The position numbers were made by a program, and so were the translations under genes. DNA of 64,000 nucleotides, taken from positions 3,772 to 67,771 of the forward strand of contig JBDRFX010000021.1 in assembly GCA_043818355.1 (NCBI GenBank), read 5' to 3'. The DNA comes from JAHJCL01 sp043818355 (lineage in GTDB: Bacteria > Patescibacteriota > Minisyncoccia > Minisyncoccales > DG-74-3). Shown here in pieces: positions 31,628 to 41,180 of this stretch (positions are counted from its first letter, which is position 1; every line of letters starts with the position of its first letter). A model generated the notes under the pieces. That model saw nothing but the letters and a program-made list of their open reading frames with translations, ran no database searches and was not told the DNA's origin.

Positions 31628-32362
31628 TTATTCTAAGACGCTTACCGAGACAGAGGCAGATTTTTCGCATTCTCCTTTAATTTCAGCGATCCATGTCCCA
31701 GGATTCATTTTGTTGGTAAGGTCAAATGTTTTATTTGTAGTACTAGTTTCTCCCGTGGCTTCCCAAGTAGCTACTACGTTATCATAGGTGTCGTAGAGAT
31801 TTATTTCAGAGTTAGAATTAGGCAGGACGTTATAAATATTATAGCTGATATATAGATAAGGACTTGTATTGCCCATAGAAACGGGAGCAAAGGTTAAATA
31901 GAGATCACAAGATGGAGTTATAAGTAAATTTTCTGTTTTTTCCATTTGCTTCACGTCTGGTAGTACTAAAACAGTGAGCTCTGGATTGATTGTTTTAATA
32001 ATTAAGAATGAACTTAAAACAAGAACTAGCCCAATAAGAGCTGATTCTATGGTTTTTTTTGCTTCTTCTGTTTTACTTGAATTTCCAGCTGAACTTAACC
32101 AACCAAAGCCACCTGATACAAGTCTTGCAAAAGCTGCCAGTCCAGAAATAGTCACAATTAGAGAGTATCCCCAAGCTATTACCTGATTAATATCTTGATC
32201 TTTGTTTAAATCAAAACCACCAAAGCTTGGATAATCAAGTTCAAGACAAAGTTCATCTTCTGCTATTTCAGTATCTCTACACGTTTTGGCCAATACATTC
32301 ACGCTTGCAATTGAGAGCAAAACAACTATTAAGATAAGTAAATGTTTTTTCTTCATATTCAT
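31628..32362 (-). CDS. Secreted/membrane VirB2-TrbC-like pilin candidate
   Basis: The 244-aa protein has a signal peptide (residues 1-25), then two membrane segments (WGYSLIVTISGLAAFARLVSG and ALIGLVLVLSSFLIIK) separated by a short charged loop, as in VirB2/TrbC pilins. A C-terminal ~110-residue beta-rich ectodomain (PSCDLYLTFAPVSMGNTS...) is exposed outside. It is the last gene of the secretion operon. Pilin identity is inferred from topology and position; sequence similarity alone would not prove it. Confidence 0.6.
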   Translation of the reverse strand: MNMKKKHLLILIVVLLSIASVNVLAKTCRDTEIAEDELCLELDYPSFGGFDLNKDQDINQVIAWGYSLIVTISGLAAFARLVSGGFGWLSSAGNSSKTEEAKKTIESALIGLVLVLSSFLIIKTINPELTVLVLPDVKQMEKTENLLITPSCDLYLTFAPVSMGNTSPYLYISYNIYNVLPNSNSEINLYDTYDNVVATWEATGETSTTNKTFDLTNKMNPGTWIAEIKGECEKSASVSVSVLE

Positions 32363-32398
32363 ATTATATCACAATAATATCGTATTTTTTTAAGAAAT

Positions 32399-32782
32399 TT
32401 ATTTTTTAAAAAGAGAATTCATTGGGTTTAATTGTATTTTTCCAATGAATTGCTCTAAAACAAAACGAGTCCAAACTAATCCAATATTTACAAAAGATAC
32501 TAGATTGATTGTTAAGTCTTGCCAATTGTTCTGAATCCACTCTTTGAATCCTTTGTCTCCAACAGAACTATTCGGTAGGTTGTTTGACCTGATAAATATC
32601 CAGCTACCAATAAGAGCAAAAGCAATCAAATAAATAATTTTACAAACAATAGTGCCAACGAAAGGAATAAAAGAAAAAATAGAAGAGAGAATATCAAACA
32701 AAAAGGCCAAACTTAGTATAGCTATGGCTTCAATACTAGTTAGGGAAATATTGTTTTCTTCGCTCTCTTCTATTTGATCCAT
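32399..32782 (-). CDS. Small polytopic membrane protein of the secretion operon
   Basis: The 127-aa protein has an acidic N-terminus (DQIEESEENN), two or three hydrophobic segments (IEAIAILSLAFLFDILSSIFSFIPFVG; CKIIYLIAFALIGSWIFI) and a C-terminal helix. No family is recognised. It starts one base after the VirB4-like stop, so it probably belongs to the same translocation complex. Confidence 0.6.
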   Translation of the reverse strand: MDQIEESEENNISLTSIEAIAILSLAFLFDILSSIFSFIPFVGTIVCKIIYLIAFALIGSWIFIRSNNLPNSSVGDKGFKEWIQNNWQDLTINLVSFVNIGLVWTRFVLEQFIGKIQLNPMNSLFKK

Positions 32783-32783
32783 T

Positions 32784-34571
32784 TTATTGATTTTCCTCTA
32801 TTTTTTTTGCTTCTTTAATTTTTAAAATTTCTTTTGGGTCAGTAGTAATAATTTGGTCTTCTGTGTAAGAGGCCACAATTTTAATAGCTACATGTTTTTG
32901 TCCAGCAAAGAAGATTCCCTCTCCTACTTCAGCCTCTAACAAAAGACTTTTTTCTTCATCGGTAAGATTAAATGTTTTTTGTAATAGATCAATCGTAGCA
33001 GGGCTTTGTTTTAAAAGAATTTGCATAGAAGAATTAGTAATGATTGGCTTTCCATAGTCGGACTTCATAAAGTCTCCTACGTCCTGAGTAATAGTTGTTA
33101 CTCCCAGCCAATATTTTCTAGCTCTTTTAGCCATTCCATATAAGAAAGAGGCTCCATCTTCAGATTGCATAATCCACCAAGCTTCATCCACCACTAAAAT
33201 TCTTTTTTTCAGTTCAGATCTTACTTGGTTCCAAATATATCTCATAATAATGAACATGGCTATTGGCCTCAATTCATCCTCCATATCTCTTATGCCAAAA
33301 ACCACCAATGGCTGATTAGTAGAGATGTTTGTATGCTGGTTGAAGAAGTTGCCAAAGCTTCCTTTGGTAAACTTTCTAATTCTTTTTAATAAGGAATCAG
33401 ATCCTTCCATAGTTGAGAGAACATCTTCCAAGTCTTCCATTAAAGGAATATTAGTAATCCAGGTTGAAGGGTCTGTTTCTGGGGTGATGTCTTTGGCAGC
33501 ATATGTCTCAGTTAGGGCCCTATCAATAACAGCATCTTCTTCGGGGGTTAATCCTTTAAGCATTGCTCTCATTAATCCAACCAAATTTATGATATTAGAT
33601 CTTAAAACATCTTGTGGTTTCTCTCCTTCTCTGGGTGTTGGCAAATCAAAAGGATTAACATGGCTAGGAGAACTTAGAGAAATATCAAAGAAAGATCCGT
33701 CAACAGAATCAGATAAATGTCGGTATTCATTCTCTGGATCTAAGATAATAACATCTACCCCAATCATTAGAGATCTTAATATTTCTAGTTTTATGGCATA
33801 GGATTTCCCAGAACCTGATTTAGCAAAAACTATAGAATTAGCATTTTCTAAACTAAATCTATCAAATAGAATTAAAGAGTTATTATGTCTATTAATTCCA
33901 TATAATATTCCGTCAGAAGAGCTTAAATCAAAAGATGTAAATGGGAAGATAGAAGACAATGGTCCTGTATTCATTGATGTATGAACTTGTAATTGATCTA
34001 GTCCATAAGGAGCACAAGAATTAAATCCTTCTTTCTGTTGGTATAGAGCTGGTTTAATATATATAAGTCTAGACTCTAAAATAGATCTTAAGGTTGTTTC
34101 TACTTCTTTTAGGTTTGCTTCCTCATCCCCATAAACGGTTAAATATACTCCCATTTTAAACATTTTTTCTTGGGCTGTTTGAAGGCTGTCTCTTAATCCT
34201 TCCAAATCTTGATGGGCTATTTCTAAAGAAGGATCTCTAATGAGTCCTTTTTCTTGTCTAGACATCATTTCAGCTTGAACTTCCGTCACCTTTCTTCTTA
34301 GTTGTCTTAAAATAGTTCCTGTTTCTGTGGGATGTATAAAAATAGAAACATCCATTGGATCGTCTAAGTTGATAATAGGAGAAAACCATCCAGTGCTTAA
34401 ATATCTAGGATAGGAGAATATGAAAAAAGGTTTGGCTATTTTCTTACCAAGCTTAAGTTGATTTGAAGATAGAGAAATAGAAGAAGGGGCAATGATGTCA
34501 TTCACCTCCATTGCTTTAGTTTCAAATATTTCTTCTTTTTCTTTTTTTTCGTCTTTTTTAAAAATGCTCAT
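32784..34571 (-). CDS. VirB4/TraC-like type IV secretion ATPase
   Basis: The 595-aa protein has an N-terminal VirB4-type segment (DPMDVSIFIHPTETGTILRQL), then the ATPase: Walker A VFAKSGSGKSYAIK, VIILDPENEYRHL, Walker B KRILVVDEAWWIMQ, and the ITQDVGDFM sensor region. It would energise pilus assembly or protein/DNA transfer at the inner face of the membrane. It begins 3 bases and in the same reading frame after the upstream 209-aa protein. The locus is chromosomal and lacks a relaxase, so a secretion or pilus role is more likely than conjugation. Confidence 0.9.
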   Translation of the reverse strand: MSIFKKDEKKEKEEIFETKAMEVNDIIAPSSISLSSNQLKLGKKIAKPFFIFSYPRYLSTGWFSPIINLDDPMDVSIFIHPTETGTILRQLRRKVTEVQAEMMSRQEKGLIRDPSLEIAHQDLEGLRDSLQTAQEKMFKMGVYLTVYGDEEANLKEVETTLRSILESRLIYIKPALYQQKEGFNSCAPYGLDQLQVHTSMNTGPLSSIFPFTSFDLSSSDGILYGINRHNNSLILFDRFSLENANSIVFAKSGSGKSYAIKLEILRSLMIGVDVIILDPENEYRHLSDSVDGSFFDISLSSPSHVNPFDLPTPREGEKPQDVLRSNIINLVGLMRAMLKGLTPEEDAVIDRALTETYAAKDITPETDPSTWITNIPLMEDLEDVLSTMEGSDSLLKRIRKFTKGSFGNFFNQHTNISTNQPLVVFGIRDMEDELRPIAMFIIMRYIWNQVRSELKKRILVVDEAWWIMQSEDGASFLYGMAKRARKYWLGVTTITQDVGDFMKSDYGKPIITNSSMQILLKQSPATIDLLQKTFNLTDEEKSLLLEAEVGEGIFFAGQKHVAIKIVASYTEDQIITTDPKEILKIKEAKKIEENQ

Positions 34572-34574
34572 ATA

Positions 34575-35204
34575 TTACCTAGTTAATTCAGGAGGAATTT
34601 CCGGATAGTATCCTATTGAGGCTTCTTCTGGATGATGCAAAGACCAAAATATTTCGATCAGTTCAGATGTATTTAAGGGAACAGACTTTAATCCACATCT
34701 TCTCAATCCCATGGCTACAAATTCCATTCTTTGCCAAAGTTGAGACTTGCCTCTTTTAAGTCTTTCTTCAGATATTTCTTCTTTAGATTTTTTACTGAAT
34801 AATCCATCTCCAGCTCCAGGTATTTCTATTAAAGTAAAAGGAATAACAACATAAAAGCTTTTTGACATAATAGATCCTTTAGAAATTAATTCTTGTACAA
34901 AGTTTCTATATTCTGCTGTTTGTATTTTCAATAATTCATTTGATTGTTCGGCTTCTAATTTTTCTAGCTTTTCTAGATATCCCGTTATATTAAGTTTCCT
35001 AGATTGAATTACTATTTGAATAGTAAAGTCGAGTGAATTTAAGAAGTTTTGAAATTGATATATAATGGCGTTTTGTTCATCAAGCGATTTTAAAGCAAAG
35101 TTTAAAGAAGATACCATTAAAACACCCCTCATGGAGTTATTTTTTAAAATCACTACCCCCTCTTTAATTTCTTTAATTTCTAAAAAATCTTGACTTGAAG
35201 ACAT
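34575..35204 (-). CDS. VirB4/TraC N-terminal-like protein of secretion operon
   Basis: The 209-aa protein has no membrane segment. Its start (FLEIKEIKEGVVILKNNSMRGVLMVSSLNF) and central coiled helices (LNITGYLEKLEKLEAEQSNELL) resemble the N-terminal part of TraC/VirB4-family proteins encoded between PrgI and the ATPase in Gram-positive and CPR loci. It and the ATPase share a reading frame, split by TAA-TAT-ATG. It may be a docking subunit between the membrane protein PrgI and the ATPase. Confidence 0.65.
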   Translation of the reverse strand: MSSSQDFLEIKEIKEGVVILKNNSMRGVLMVSSLNFALKSLDEQNAIIYQFQNFLNSLDFTIQIVIQSRKLNITGYLEKLEKLEAEQSNELLKIQTAEYRNFVQELISKGSIMSKSFYVVIPFTLIEIPGAGDGLFSKKSKEEISEERLKRGKSQLWQRMEFVAMGLRRCGLKSVPLNTSELIEIFWSLHHPEEASIGYYPEIPPELTR

Positions 35205-35221
35205 TTTGTTTTATATAAATA

Positions 35222-35626
35222 TCAATTCTTTTTTGTTTCAACGAATGTTTGCAATTTTTTAATTTGGCTGTCTCTAGAAGTTTTAAATGGACTTTCTTTT
35301 GTAGATTTCACTAATTCAATTTTCTTTTCAACCATTTCAATCTTTGCCTCTCCCTTTTTCCAAATATACATTTTAGGAGAAGAATTAAACTTCATAGCAT
35401 TGACTAGAAAGTTTGGTAAATCAACGCCATCTATTTTCAAAAAAGCTAAGGCTGCAGCACCTGCTATTAATATGGCGCCTGAGAACATAAATATTTCAAA
35501 AGGAGCAACAAAGTAAACCATGAAAGCAATTACTCCAGCGATACCAAAAAATCCGAACTGCTTAAAGGTAAGAGGTCCTACTATTTTAGAATCTACTTCA
35601 ATAAATTGTGGAACTGTGAACCGCAT
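35222..35626 (-). CDS. PrgI family membrane protein
   Basis: The 134-aa protein fits PrgI: the N-terminal FTVPQFIEVDSKIVGPLTFKQ, two adjacent membrane segments (FGIAGVIAFMVYFV and FMFSGAILIAGAAALAFL), and a cytoplasmic tail. PrgI (VirB3-like) is a standard partner of VirB4 in Gram-positive-type transfer systems. It starts the ATPase subgroup of the operon. Confidence 0.88.
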   Translation of the reverse strand: MRFTVPQFIEVDSKIVGPLTFKQFGFFGIAGVIAFMVYFVAPFEIFMFSGAILIAGAAALAFLKIDGVDLPNFLVNAMKFNSSPKMYIWKKGEAKIEMVEKKIELVKSTKESPFKTSRDSQIKKLQTFVETKKN

Positions 35627-35640
35627 GTGTTTAGTCTTAA

Positions 35641-36084
35641 TTAGATTTCTTCAATAGTTTCTCTATAGCTATCTTTTCTGAGTGTTTTCTTGTTTGTTGT
35701 CTCTCTTATCTCTCGATTATCTATTGGCCCAGCTTTTTTTATTTTTGATGGAGCTAATTTTATAGAGTAGATTTTTTCTAAGTCTTCTTTTACTGGAGCA
35801 AAAATTATTTCTTGAATTTCTTGGTTGACTTTTTGAGCCTGCTCTTTTCCTAAGCTTAATTCTTGTGTTAACGTTTGTTTTAAATTTTCTGGAGAAAGAA
35901 CGCCAAGTAGTGTTTGTCCTATAAAACTTGCTGTTTGTGATATTGTGTCAATGTCTATATTATTTCTATCGCAAATATCAAAAATATTTGTTGCAGTTTC
36001 TTCAGACAAAATATGGGCTTTCATTTCACTTGGAAGCTTTTGAAATAAATCCCAATATTGATTTTTTGTTAGCTCTTTTGTCAT
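35641..36084 (-). CDS. Hypothetical cytoplasmic helical protein of secretion operon
   Basis: The 147-aa protein has no signal peptide or membrane segment. It appears alpha-helical (KNQYWDLFQKLPSEMKAHIL; NLKQTLTQELSLGKEQAQKV) with a basic, polar C-terminus. No family is recognised. It lies between the VirB6-like and PrgI genes with short gaps, so a cytoplasmic role in the machine is likely. Confidence 0.6.
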   Translation of the reverse strand: MTKELTKNQYWDLFQKLPSEMKAHILSEETATNIFDICDRNNIDIDTISQTASFIGQTLLGVLSPENLKQTLTQELSLGKEQAQKVNQEIQEIIFAPVKEDLEKIYSIKLAPSKIKKAGPIDNREIRETTNKKTLRKDSYRETIEEI

Positions 36085-36117
36085 ATAAATAAAGATTATT
36101 TTTCGAAATTACTTTTT

Positions 36118-38568
36118 TTATTCTTCTTTCTTTTTTTCTTCTTTCTTTTTTTCTTTAGAGGATTGTCTTCCGATTTCTTTTACTAAGTTAGTAGTGAATC
36201 CTATCAAGCTTTTATCCACGACTTTCTTTATTTCTTGAGTGTTGCTTTTTTTGAGCTTAAGATTTTCCTCGTTTTGGTCGAGTCTGTTTTGGGTGCTTTT
36301 AAGTATATTTTCTAGATTTTGAACTTTAAAACCAGAGGCTCCAGCATTTCTTGCTTCGCTAATTTTCGTTGTAGTCTCTTCCATTTTTTCTTTTAATTCG
36401 CCCATATTTTTGCTCATTTTGTTTATTTCTTGAAGTCCTTTTGTATAGATGGCTTGATTTTTTTCAATTTTAGCAATTTCTTTTTGTATTTCTTCAGTGT
36501 TTCCTTTTAGCTCTGCGAAATTTAAACCGGCATGTTTTAACGCGTTAATCTTAATGGTATTTGGCGTGATTGTTGAGATTGTTGTTTGATTGCCTCGGAT
36601 TTGGATTACTTGTTTTATATGCTGATTCAGTTTTGTTTTGTCTATGCTTTCTATTTCTGGTGGCAACTTTAAAAACGCTGGACTACTCATGAGATATTTA
36701 ACAAGGGCAGGATTTTCATGTACTAAATTTTCACCTCTACTATTTATAGCGCTTTGCATGATGTCGCGTGTTTTTTGATCAGAATTTTTTAAAGTTGCTC
36801 CAAGTTGACCTGGAGTTAATAGTGGTGCTAATTCTTTTCCAAGATCTGTTTCAAAGAATTTTTTATCAAGAGTTTCCATGTTTTTGTTAGATACGCCTGC
36901 AAATGCATTGCTAAGTATTTCTCTCTTGATAGCTGTTTTGGCATTGTTTTTTCCATCTATAATGTTTTGTATTTTTGTCTTAATTTCTTGACCGCTTAGA
37001 CTACTGTTCGCCGTTAAATTGCCTACTGCGACTCCTAGTTTTTGATCTTCTATAGAATCCATAATTTTCATTATTTCAAATTGTTCCGCATAGTCAGAAG
37101 TCATTTGGGATTCTAAATCATCGGAGTTTCCTAGCTTGTCAAGGATAATTTTTGATTTTATGGAGGCGACAGTCTTAGACGGCTTTATTCCTAAAACTTT
37201 ATCGAGCTCTTTCTTTTTAGAGTCTTTTTCTATTATTCTTCCAGCTAATTCTGTGGTCCCTCCTATTCTTCTAGTAGTCCATCCCCTAAGACCAGTACCT
37301 TCGGATGCTCTCATTTTGTCTCCCATATCCCTCATTTTTTGACCAACTACTTCTCTTACTTCACTAATCCTGTCTTTTGTTATCGCACCAGCAATTTTCT
37401 GACTTTTTTCAGCTAATTTACTAGCAGCTTTAGGCATAGATTGAATTGAAATCATGATTCCAAACCATAACATAGCTACAGAGATCATTGGAGCTAATAT
37501 TTTTCCCAATAGATCGTTAGTTTGTGTTAGACTCATGCTATTTACAGTATCTTTTAATGGAAGAGACAAGGTTGTTTCTAATTGAAAAGCAGTCAGTACT
37601 TCGTCTTGCTTAATCATTATTAAGTTAGACAAATATAAGAAAAAGCCAATAGGAATTCCAACCGTAGCCCAAGCTACAAATTCTTTCCACCAACCCTTCC
37701 AACTTAATACGTCGGGTAATAATGATTTTACTAAATCAGAGTCTGTGGGTAGAACTTGAGAGAAGAAAGCTATTGGAGAAAGAATCATCAAAATCCATAA
37801 ATAGATAATTCTGACAAACAATATTATAAAGACGGTAAAATAGGTAAAAGCAGAAAAGGCATAGAACATAATTAAAACTAAGCCATAGATCATAATGCTG
37901 GCAAAGTTGCCCATATAGATAGCCAAATTGTTAACTTCAGAATTTTCTTTAAAAAAGAATATGGATTGGAAGGAACTTGTAATATAATTCACTGCTTGGT
38001 CAAGTAGAGAAGGTAGGCTAGATATTTCTCCTGTTTTATTAAAAAAGAAATTAGTGAAAATATTGGCAATGTCTACTACAAAGCCGACTAAGACGGGAGT
38101 GAAATTAATTAAAAGAATAACAGCAATTAATTTTGGTAATGTTTTTTCAACCTCATAGTTTTTTAATCTTAAGATTTTAGCTAGACCAATAATGGCTAGT
38201 ATTAAGAGAAAAAACATATTAATAAAATCTCTCGTAAAGGCCCATCCTATCAACACGATAGCATTTTGCGTAATGCTTACGTTTAAGCAAACAGTCATCA
38301 GCCAAGATAAAATAGAGGCTATTGTGGAGAAGATTAGTCCTGCTACCATGGCTAAAAGTCCCATAATTAAAGCCATAAAAAACAGCGGTATTTTAGTTAT
38401 CAAAAGAGTACTAGAGACAAGTATTTTTTGGATAGCCTCTGATAGAGTTTCTAAAATTCCAGCTTCTGCCATCTTAGTTGGTATCATGCTTAAGTAAAGA
38501 GAAAGCAGAATAGCAGAAAAAATTAATTTTCTGTTTTTAAATAATGTTTTGGCTATTTTTTTTATCAC
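36118..38568 (-). CDS. VirB6/TrbL-like polytopic membrane protein with coiled-coil tail
   Basis: The 816-aa protein has a first membrane segment or signal anchor at about 15-32, then roughly eight further membrane segments to about residue 385, the span expected for VirB6/TrbL channel proteins. A ~420-residue cytoplasmic part follows, rich in Lys/Glu, with a coiled coil (SKNMGELKEKMEETTTKISE) and a KEEKKKEE tail. It probably forms the inner-membrane channel. The tail could bind the ATPase. Assignment rests on topology and context. Confidence 0.72.
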   Translation of the reverse strand: MIKKIAKTLFKNRKLIFSAILLSLYLSMIPTKMAEAGILETLSEAIQKILVSSTLLITKIPLFFMALIMGLLAMVAGLIFSTIASILSWLMTVCLNVSITQNAIVLIGWAFTRDFINMFFLLILAIIGLAKILRLKNYEVEKTLPKLIAVILLINFTPVLVGFVVDIANIFTNFFFNKTGEISSLPSLLDQAVNYITSSFQSIFFFKENSEVNNLAIYMGNFASIMIYGLVLIMFYAFSAFTYFTVFIILFVRIIYLWILMILSPIAFFSQVLPTDSDLVKSLLPDVLSWKGWWKEFVAWATVGIPIGFFLYLSNLIMIKQDEVLTAFQLETTLSLPLKDTVNSMSLTQTNDLLGKILAPMISVAMLWFGIMISIQSMPKAASKLAEKSQKIAGAITKDRISEVREVVGQKMRDMGDKMRASEGTGLRGWTTRRIGGTTELAGRIIEKDSKKKELDKVLGIKPSKTVASIKSKIILDKLGNSDDLESQMTSDYAEQFEIMKIMDSIEDQKLGVAVGNLTANSSLSGQEIKTKIQNIIDGKNNAKTAIKREILSNAFAGVSNKNMETLDKKFFETDLGKELAPLLTPGQLGATLKNSDQKTRDIMQSAINSRGENLVHENPALVKYLMSSPAFLKLPPEIESIDKTKLNQHIKQVIQIRGNQTTISTITPNTIKINALKHAGLNFAELKGNTEEIQKEIAKIEKNQAIYTKGLQEINKMSKNMGELKEKMEETTTKISEARNAGASGFKVQNLENILKSTQNRLDQNEENLKLKKSNTQEIKKVVDKSLIGFTTNLVKEIGRQSSKEKKKEEKKKEE

Positions 38569-38633
38569 AGGTTAAAAATTATTAATAACTTTTATAATTA
38601 CGTAATATTTTATTATATACTATGAGTTCATTT

Positions 38634-41180
38634 CTAGAAAGAGATTTGCCACCATGATCCCATAGAAAATCCTAAAAGACCCAACAACATATTCAGGAAT
38701 ATCCAAGCAAAGAAAATAATAAAATATCCTTGCCCTGCCATTGTCCATGCTCTTTTTACTTTAAGCAAAACATTAGGAAAGTCATCATACATAGAGCTAA
38801 GGCTTTGTGTATAAGCAAAGTAGACATAGGCTCCAGTCCCTAAGGTTAATAGAGTTAAAATCATTAAGCTAACTCTCCATAATAAGAAATCTAGAATTAT
38901 TCTAAACAAGAAAAAAAGATGTTTAATTTCGCATTTTTCCATTTCATTCCAAGGAGTATCTAGATTGTTTGTGTATCTTCCGCAGGGTACTAATCCAGCT
39001 TTTGAGGGGATATCAGGTTCTATTAAACTAAATTCTAGAGTTTCACTAACATATCCGGCTTGACTGCATTCGTTATCTAAACAAGCTTGGACATTCCAAC
39101 TATAAGTACCAAGGCAAATTAAATCATTGAGAAAAATAGAATTAGAGCCAATAATAGATCTAAGAATTTCTTTACCTCCTTGGCTTTGACATTCTTCTGA
39201 TTCTTGTTCTAGCGGAGCTTTTAGAGATAAGGTTGCAAGATAATAATTAGCACCTTCCACATTATCCCATTCTATTTTTTTATTATTTGTTACCATTTCT
39301 CCATCATTTTCAGGTATAGTATTTTGAGGAGCAGGAAGTTTTTTTGTTTCAAATATTTGCTTATCAGTCCAAGAACCACAATATTCATTTAATCCTTCTT
39401 GATCAGCGCATGTTTTAACTCGGAAAGAATAATTTTTTTCTTGTAACGCTCCTTCATTAAATCCGAAACTTAATATTGATTTGGGAGCAGCTCCAATGGG
39501 CTTAATAGTATTTTCTAGAATAATATTTGACCCCTCTTTTATTTCATATTTATAAGAAAGTGCTCCAGGGATATCCTCCCAGTTTATTTGAATAGGAAAA
39601 GAAGAATTATTAATATTTATGTTTTGAGGAGTTTTTCCTGTTGTTTGAAACTTCCAAGCAGAAGTGGTATTTTCTTCACAATTTTTTATAGTATCTTTTA
39701 TATGACTTGAACATGCTGAAACTTGCCAGTTATAAATAGTATCTAAATTAAGATCTTTCCAAAAATGATCAAAATTAACAACTAGTCCATATTCCATAAG
39801 CTCTTTCCGAACAGTAGTATTATTTTTTTTGATTTCATAAAAATATGTTATAGCTCCCAATGTATCACTCCACTCCAAGTTACTTAAAAGATTAACAACA
39901 GGGATTGAATTAGGAAAGTTAGGATTGTATTGGGGAAATATTTTTTTGGGAATAGCGATGTCTACGAATTCAGTACGAAATCCCCACTTTTGGCTAGTTT
40001 CTGTTTCGCAAACATTTCCCTCTGTGTCAGAGCAAATAGTGACTTTCCAGTCATAGTCAGTATCTTTGGTGAGAGCTTCTAATCCTTCAAATTGAAGATA
40101 ATTAGGCAAATTACCTTCTGTTTCTAATATTGTTTCATCCCAGATGAATTCACCATCGCTATGTCTGTCTATGTTTAATAAATATGAGCCAGCAGAATCA
40201 GCTGGACACCATTCAAGCTTTACTGGAAATAAAACAGGTTCTTCAGTTTCAATAAAGGGCCCTGTCCAATCTTTGTCTTTTGGAGTTTTTAATTCAGGAG
40301 TTAAGGCAGTGGAAAAACTCCATTCTTGTACGTCTTCGCTTTCAAATGGTTTGCAATCAGTTTCATTGAATCCGCAACAAGGTACAACTTTCCAACTTTC
40401 ATTGCTACCTGCCCGAAATGTACATGCATTAGGAACAAATTCAGAGGCAGTTATATTAACAGCAATATTTTTTTCATCATTATTAAATTGAATCTTATAT
40501 GATTCAACACCATCATTTTTTTGCCATAGCTCCACATCATCCCAGTCTAGTTTTACTGGCAGAGAAATATTATTACTTGGAAGACTTTTTTCTGGATTGC
40601 TATAATCTCTTGGAAAATATGGGCTATCATAATATCGGGGTTGTCCTTTTACTGGCTCTAAACAATCTCCCTTACAATCACAAGTATAAGTAGACTTATT
40701 TTTGGTCCAATTTGTTCCTCCAGAACAAGTTTGCCAACTTTCACAATCCTTGTCTTTGGTGTAATTTGTTTCACAATCAATATCTCTAGGCTCGCTCCAG
40801 CTGGTACATTTTTCTATGTATTTTCCGCTGGAATTTTTTTCACAACCGTCACAAGATCTAGTTATTATGCCAGAGCATATTTTTTTTCTTATATATTCAT
40901 CAACGCAAATTTTTTGTACTGGATTGCAACTGTATTCATTCCATTCCGCAATATCAATTGTTAATTTTTCTGGTGCTTTATCACATTCTTCGCTCCAATG
41001 GCATTCTTCTACCTCGCCAACTGTAAAGCATTCATTGCAATATTGAGTTCCACAGGTATCGCATTTTCTAGTAGTGTCTTTAGCACAAGGAGATTCAGCT
41101 AAAACAGGCCCTATATATAATAGGGTTCCCAAAATGATTAGAAACAGAAAGAATACTTGAGAAACTGAAAGCTTATTCAT
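38634..41180 (-). CDS. Large surface protein: Cys-rich and FN3-like repeats fused to a pilin-like membrane module
   Basis: The 848-aa protein has a signal peptide (1-28), a Cys-rich region (about 30-190 with many CxxC pairs), then about five fibronectin-type-like repeats recognisable by their W-x-D/V...Y-x-x-x-I/L pattern (LDWDDVELWQ, VKLEWCPADSAGSY, LEWSDTLGAITYFYEI, INWEDIPGALSYKYEI, IEWDNVEGANYYLATL). Its last ~115 residues match the small membrane protein at 48887-49291: PCG...H-L-F, two or three membrane segments, WIFLN..L...G, and terminal WWQI. It probably displays the repeats on the cell surface through this module. Confidence 0.72.
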   Translation of the reverse strand: MNKLSVSQVFFLFLIILGTLLYIGPVLAESPCAKDTTRKCDTCGTQYCNECFTVGEVEECHWSEECDKAPEKLTIDIAEWNEYSCNPVQKICVDEYIRKKICSGIITRSCDGCEKNSSGKYIEKCTSWSEPRDIDCETNYTKDKDCESWQTCSGGTNWTKNKSTYTCDCKGDCLEPVKGQPRYYDSPYFPRDYSNPEKSLPSNNISLPVKLDWDDVELWQKNDGVESYKIQFNNDEKNIAVNITASEFVPNACTFRAGSNESWKVVPCCGFNETDCKPFESEDVQEWSFSTALTPELKTPKDKDWTGPFIETEEPVLFPVKLEWCPADSAGSYLLNIDRHSDGEFIWDETILETEGNLPNYLQFEGLEALTKDTDYDWKVTICSDTEGNVCETETSQKWGFRTEFVDIAIPKKIFPQYNPNFPNSIPVVNLLSNLEWSDTLGAITYFYEIKKNNTTVRKELMEYGLVVNFDHFWKDLNLDTIYNWQVSACSSHIKDTIKNCEENTTSAWKFQTTGKTPQNININNSSFPIQINWEDIPGALSYKYEIKEGSNIILENTIKPIGAAPKSILSFGFNEGALQEKNYSFRVKTCADQEGLNEYCGSWTDKQIFETKKLPAPQNTIPENDGEMVTNNKKIEWDNVEGANYYLATLSLKAPLEQESEECQSQGGKEILRSIIGSNSIFLNDLICLGTYSWNVQACLDNECSQAGYVSETLEFSLIEPDIPSKAGLVPCGRYTNNLDTPWNEMEKCEIKHLFFLFRIILDFLLWRVSLMILTLLTLGTGAYVYFAYTQSLSSMYDDFPNVLLKVKRAWTMAGQGYFIIFFAWIFLNMLLGLLGFSMGSWWQISF

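Noticed and set aside
32784..35204. VirB4 broken by a nonsense mutation
   Set aside because: The downstream ORF already contains a complete VirB4-like N-terminal segment and ATPase, and a start codon follows at once; a two-gene arrangement is at least as likely. Kept only as a question.
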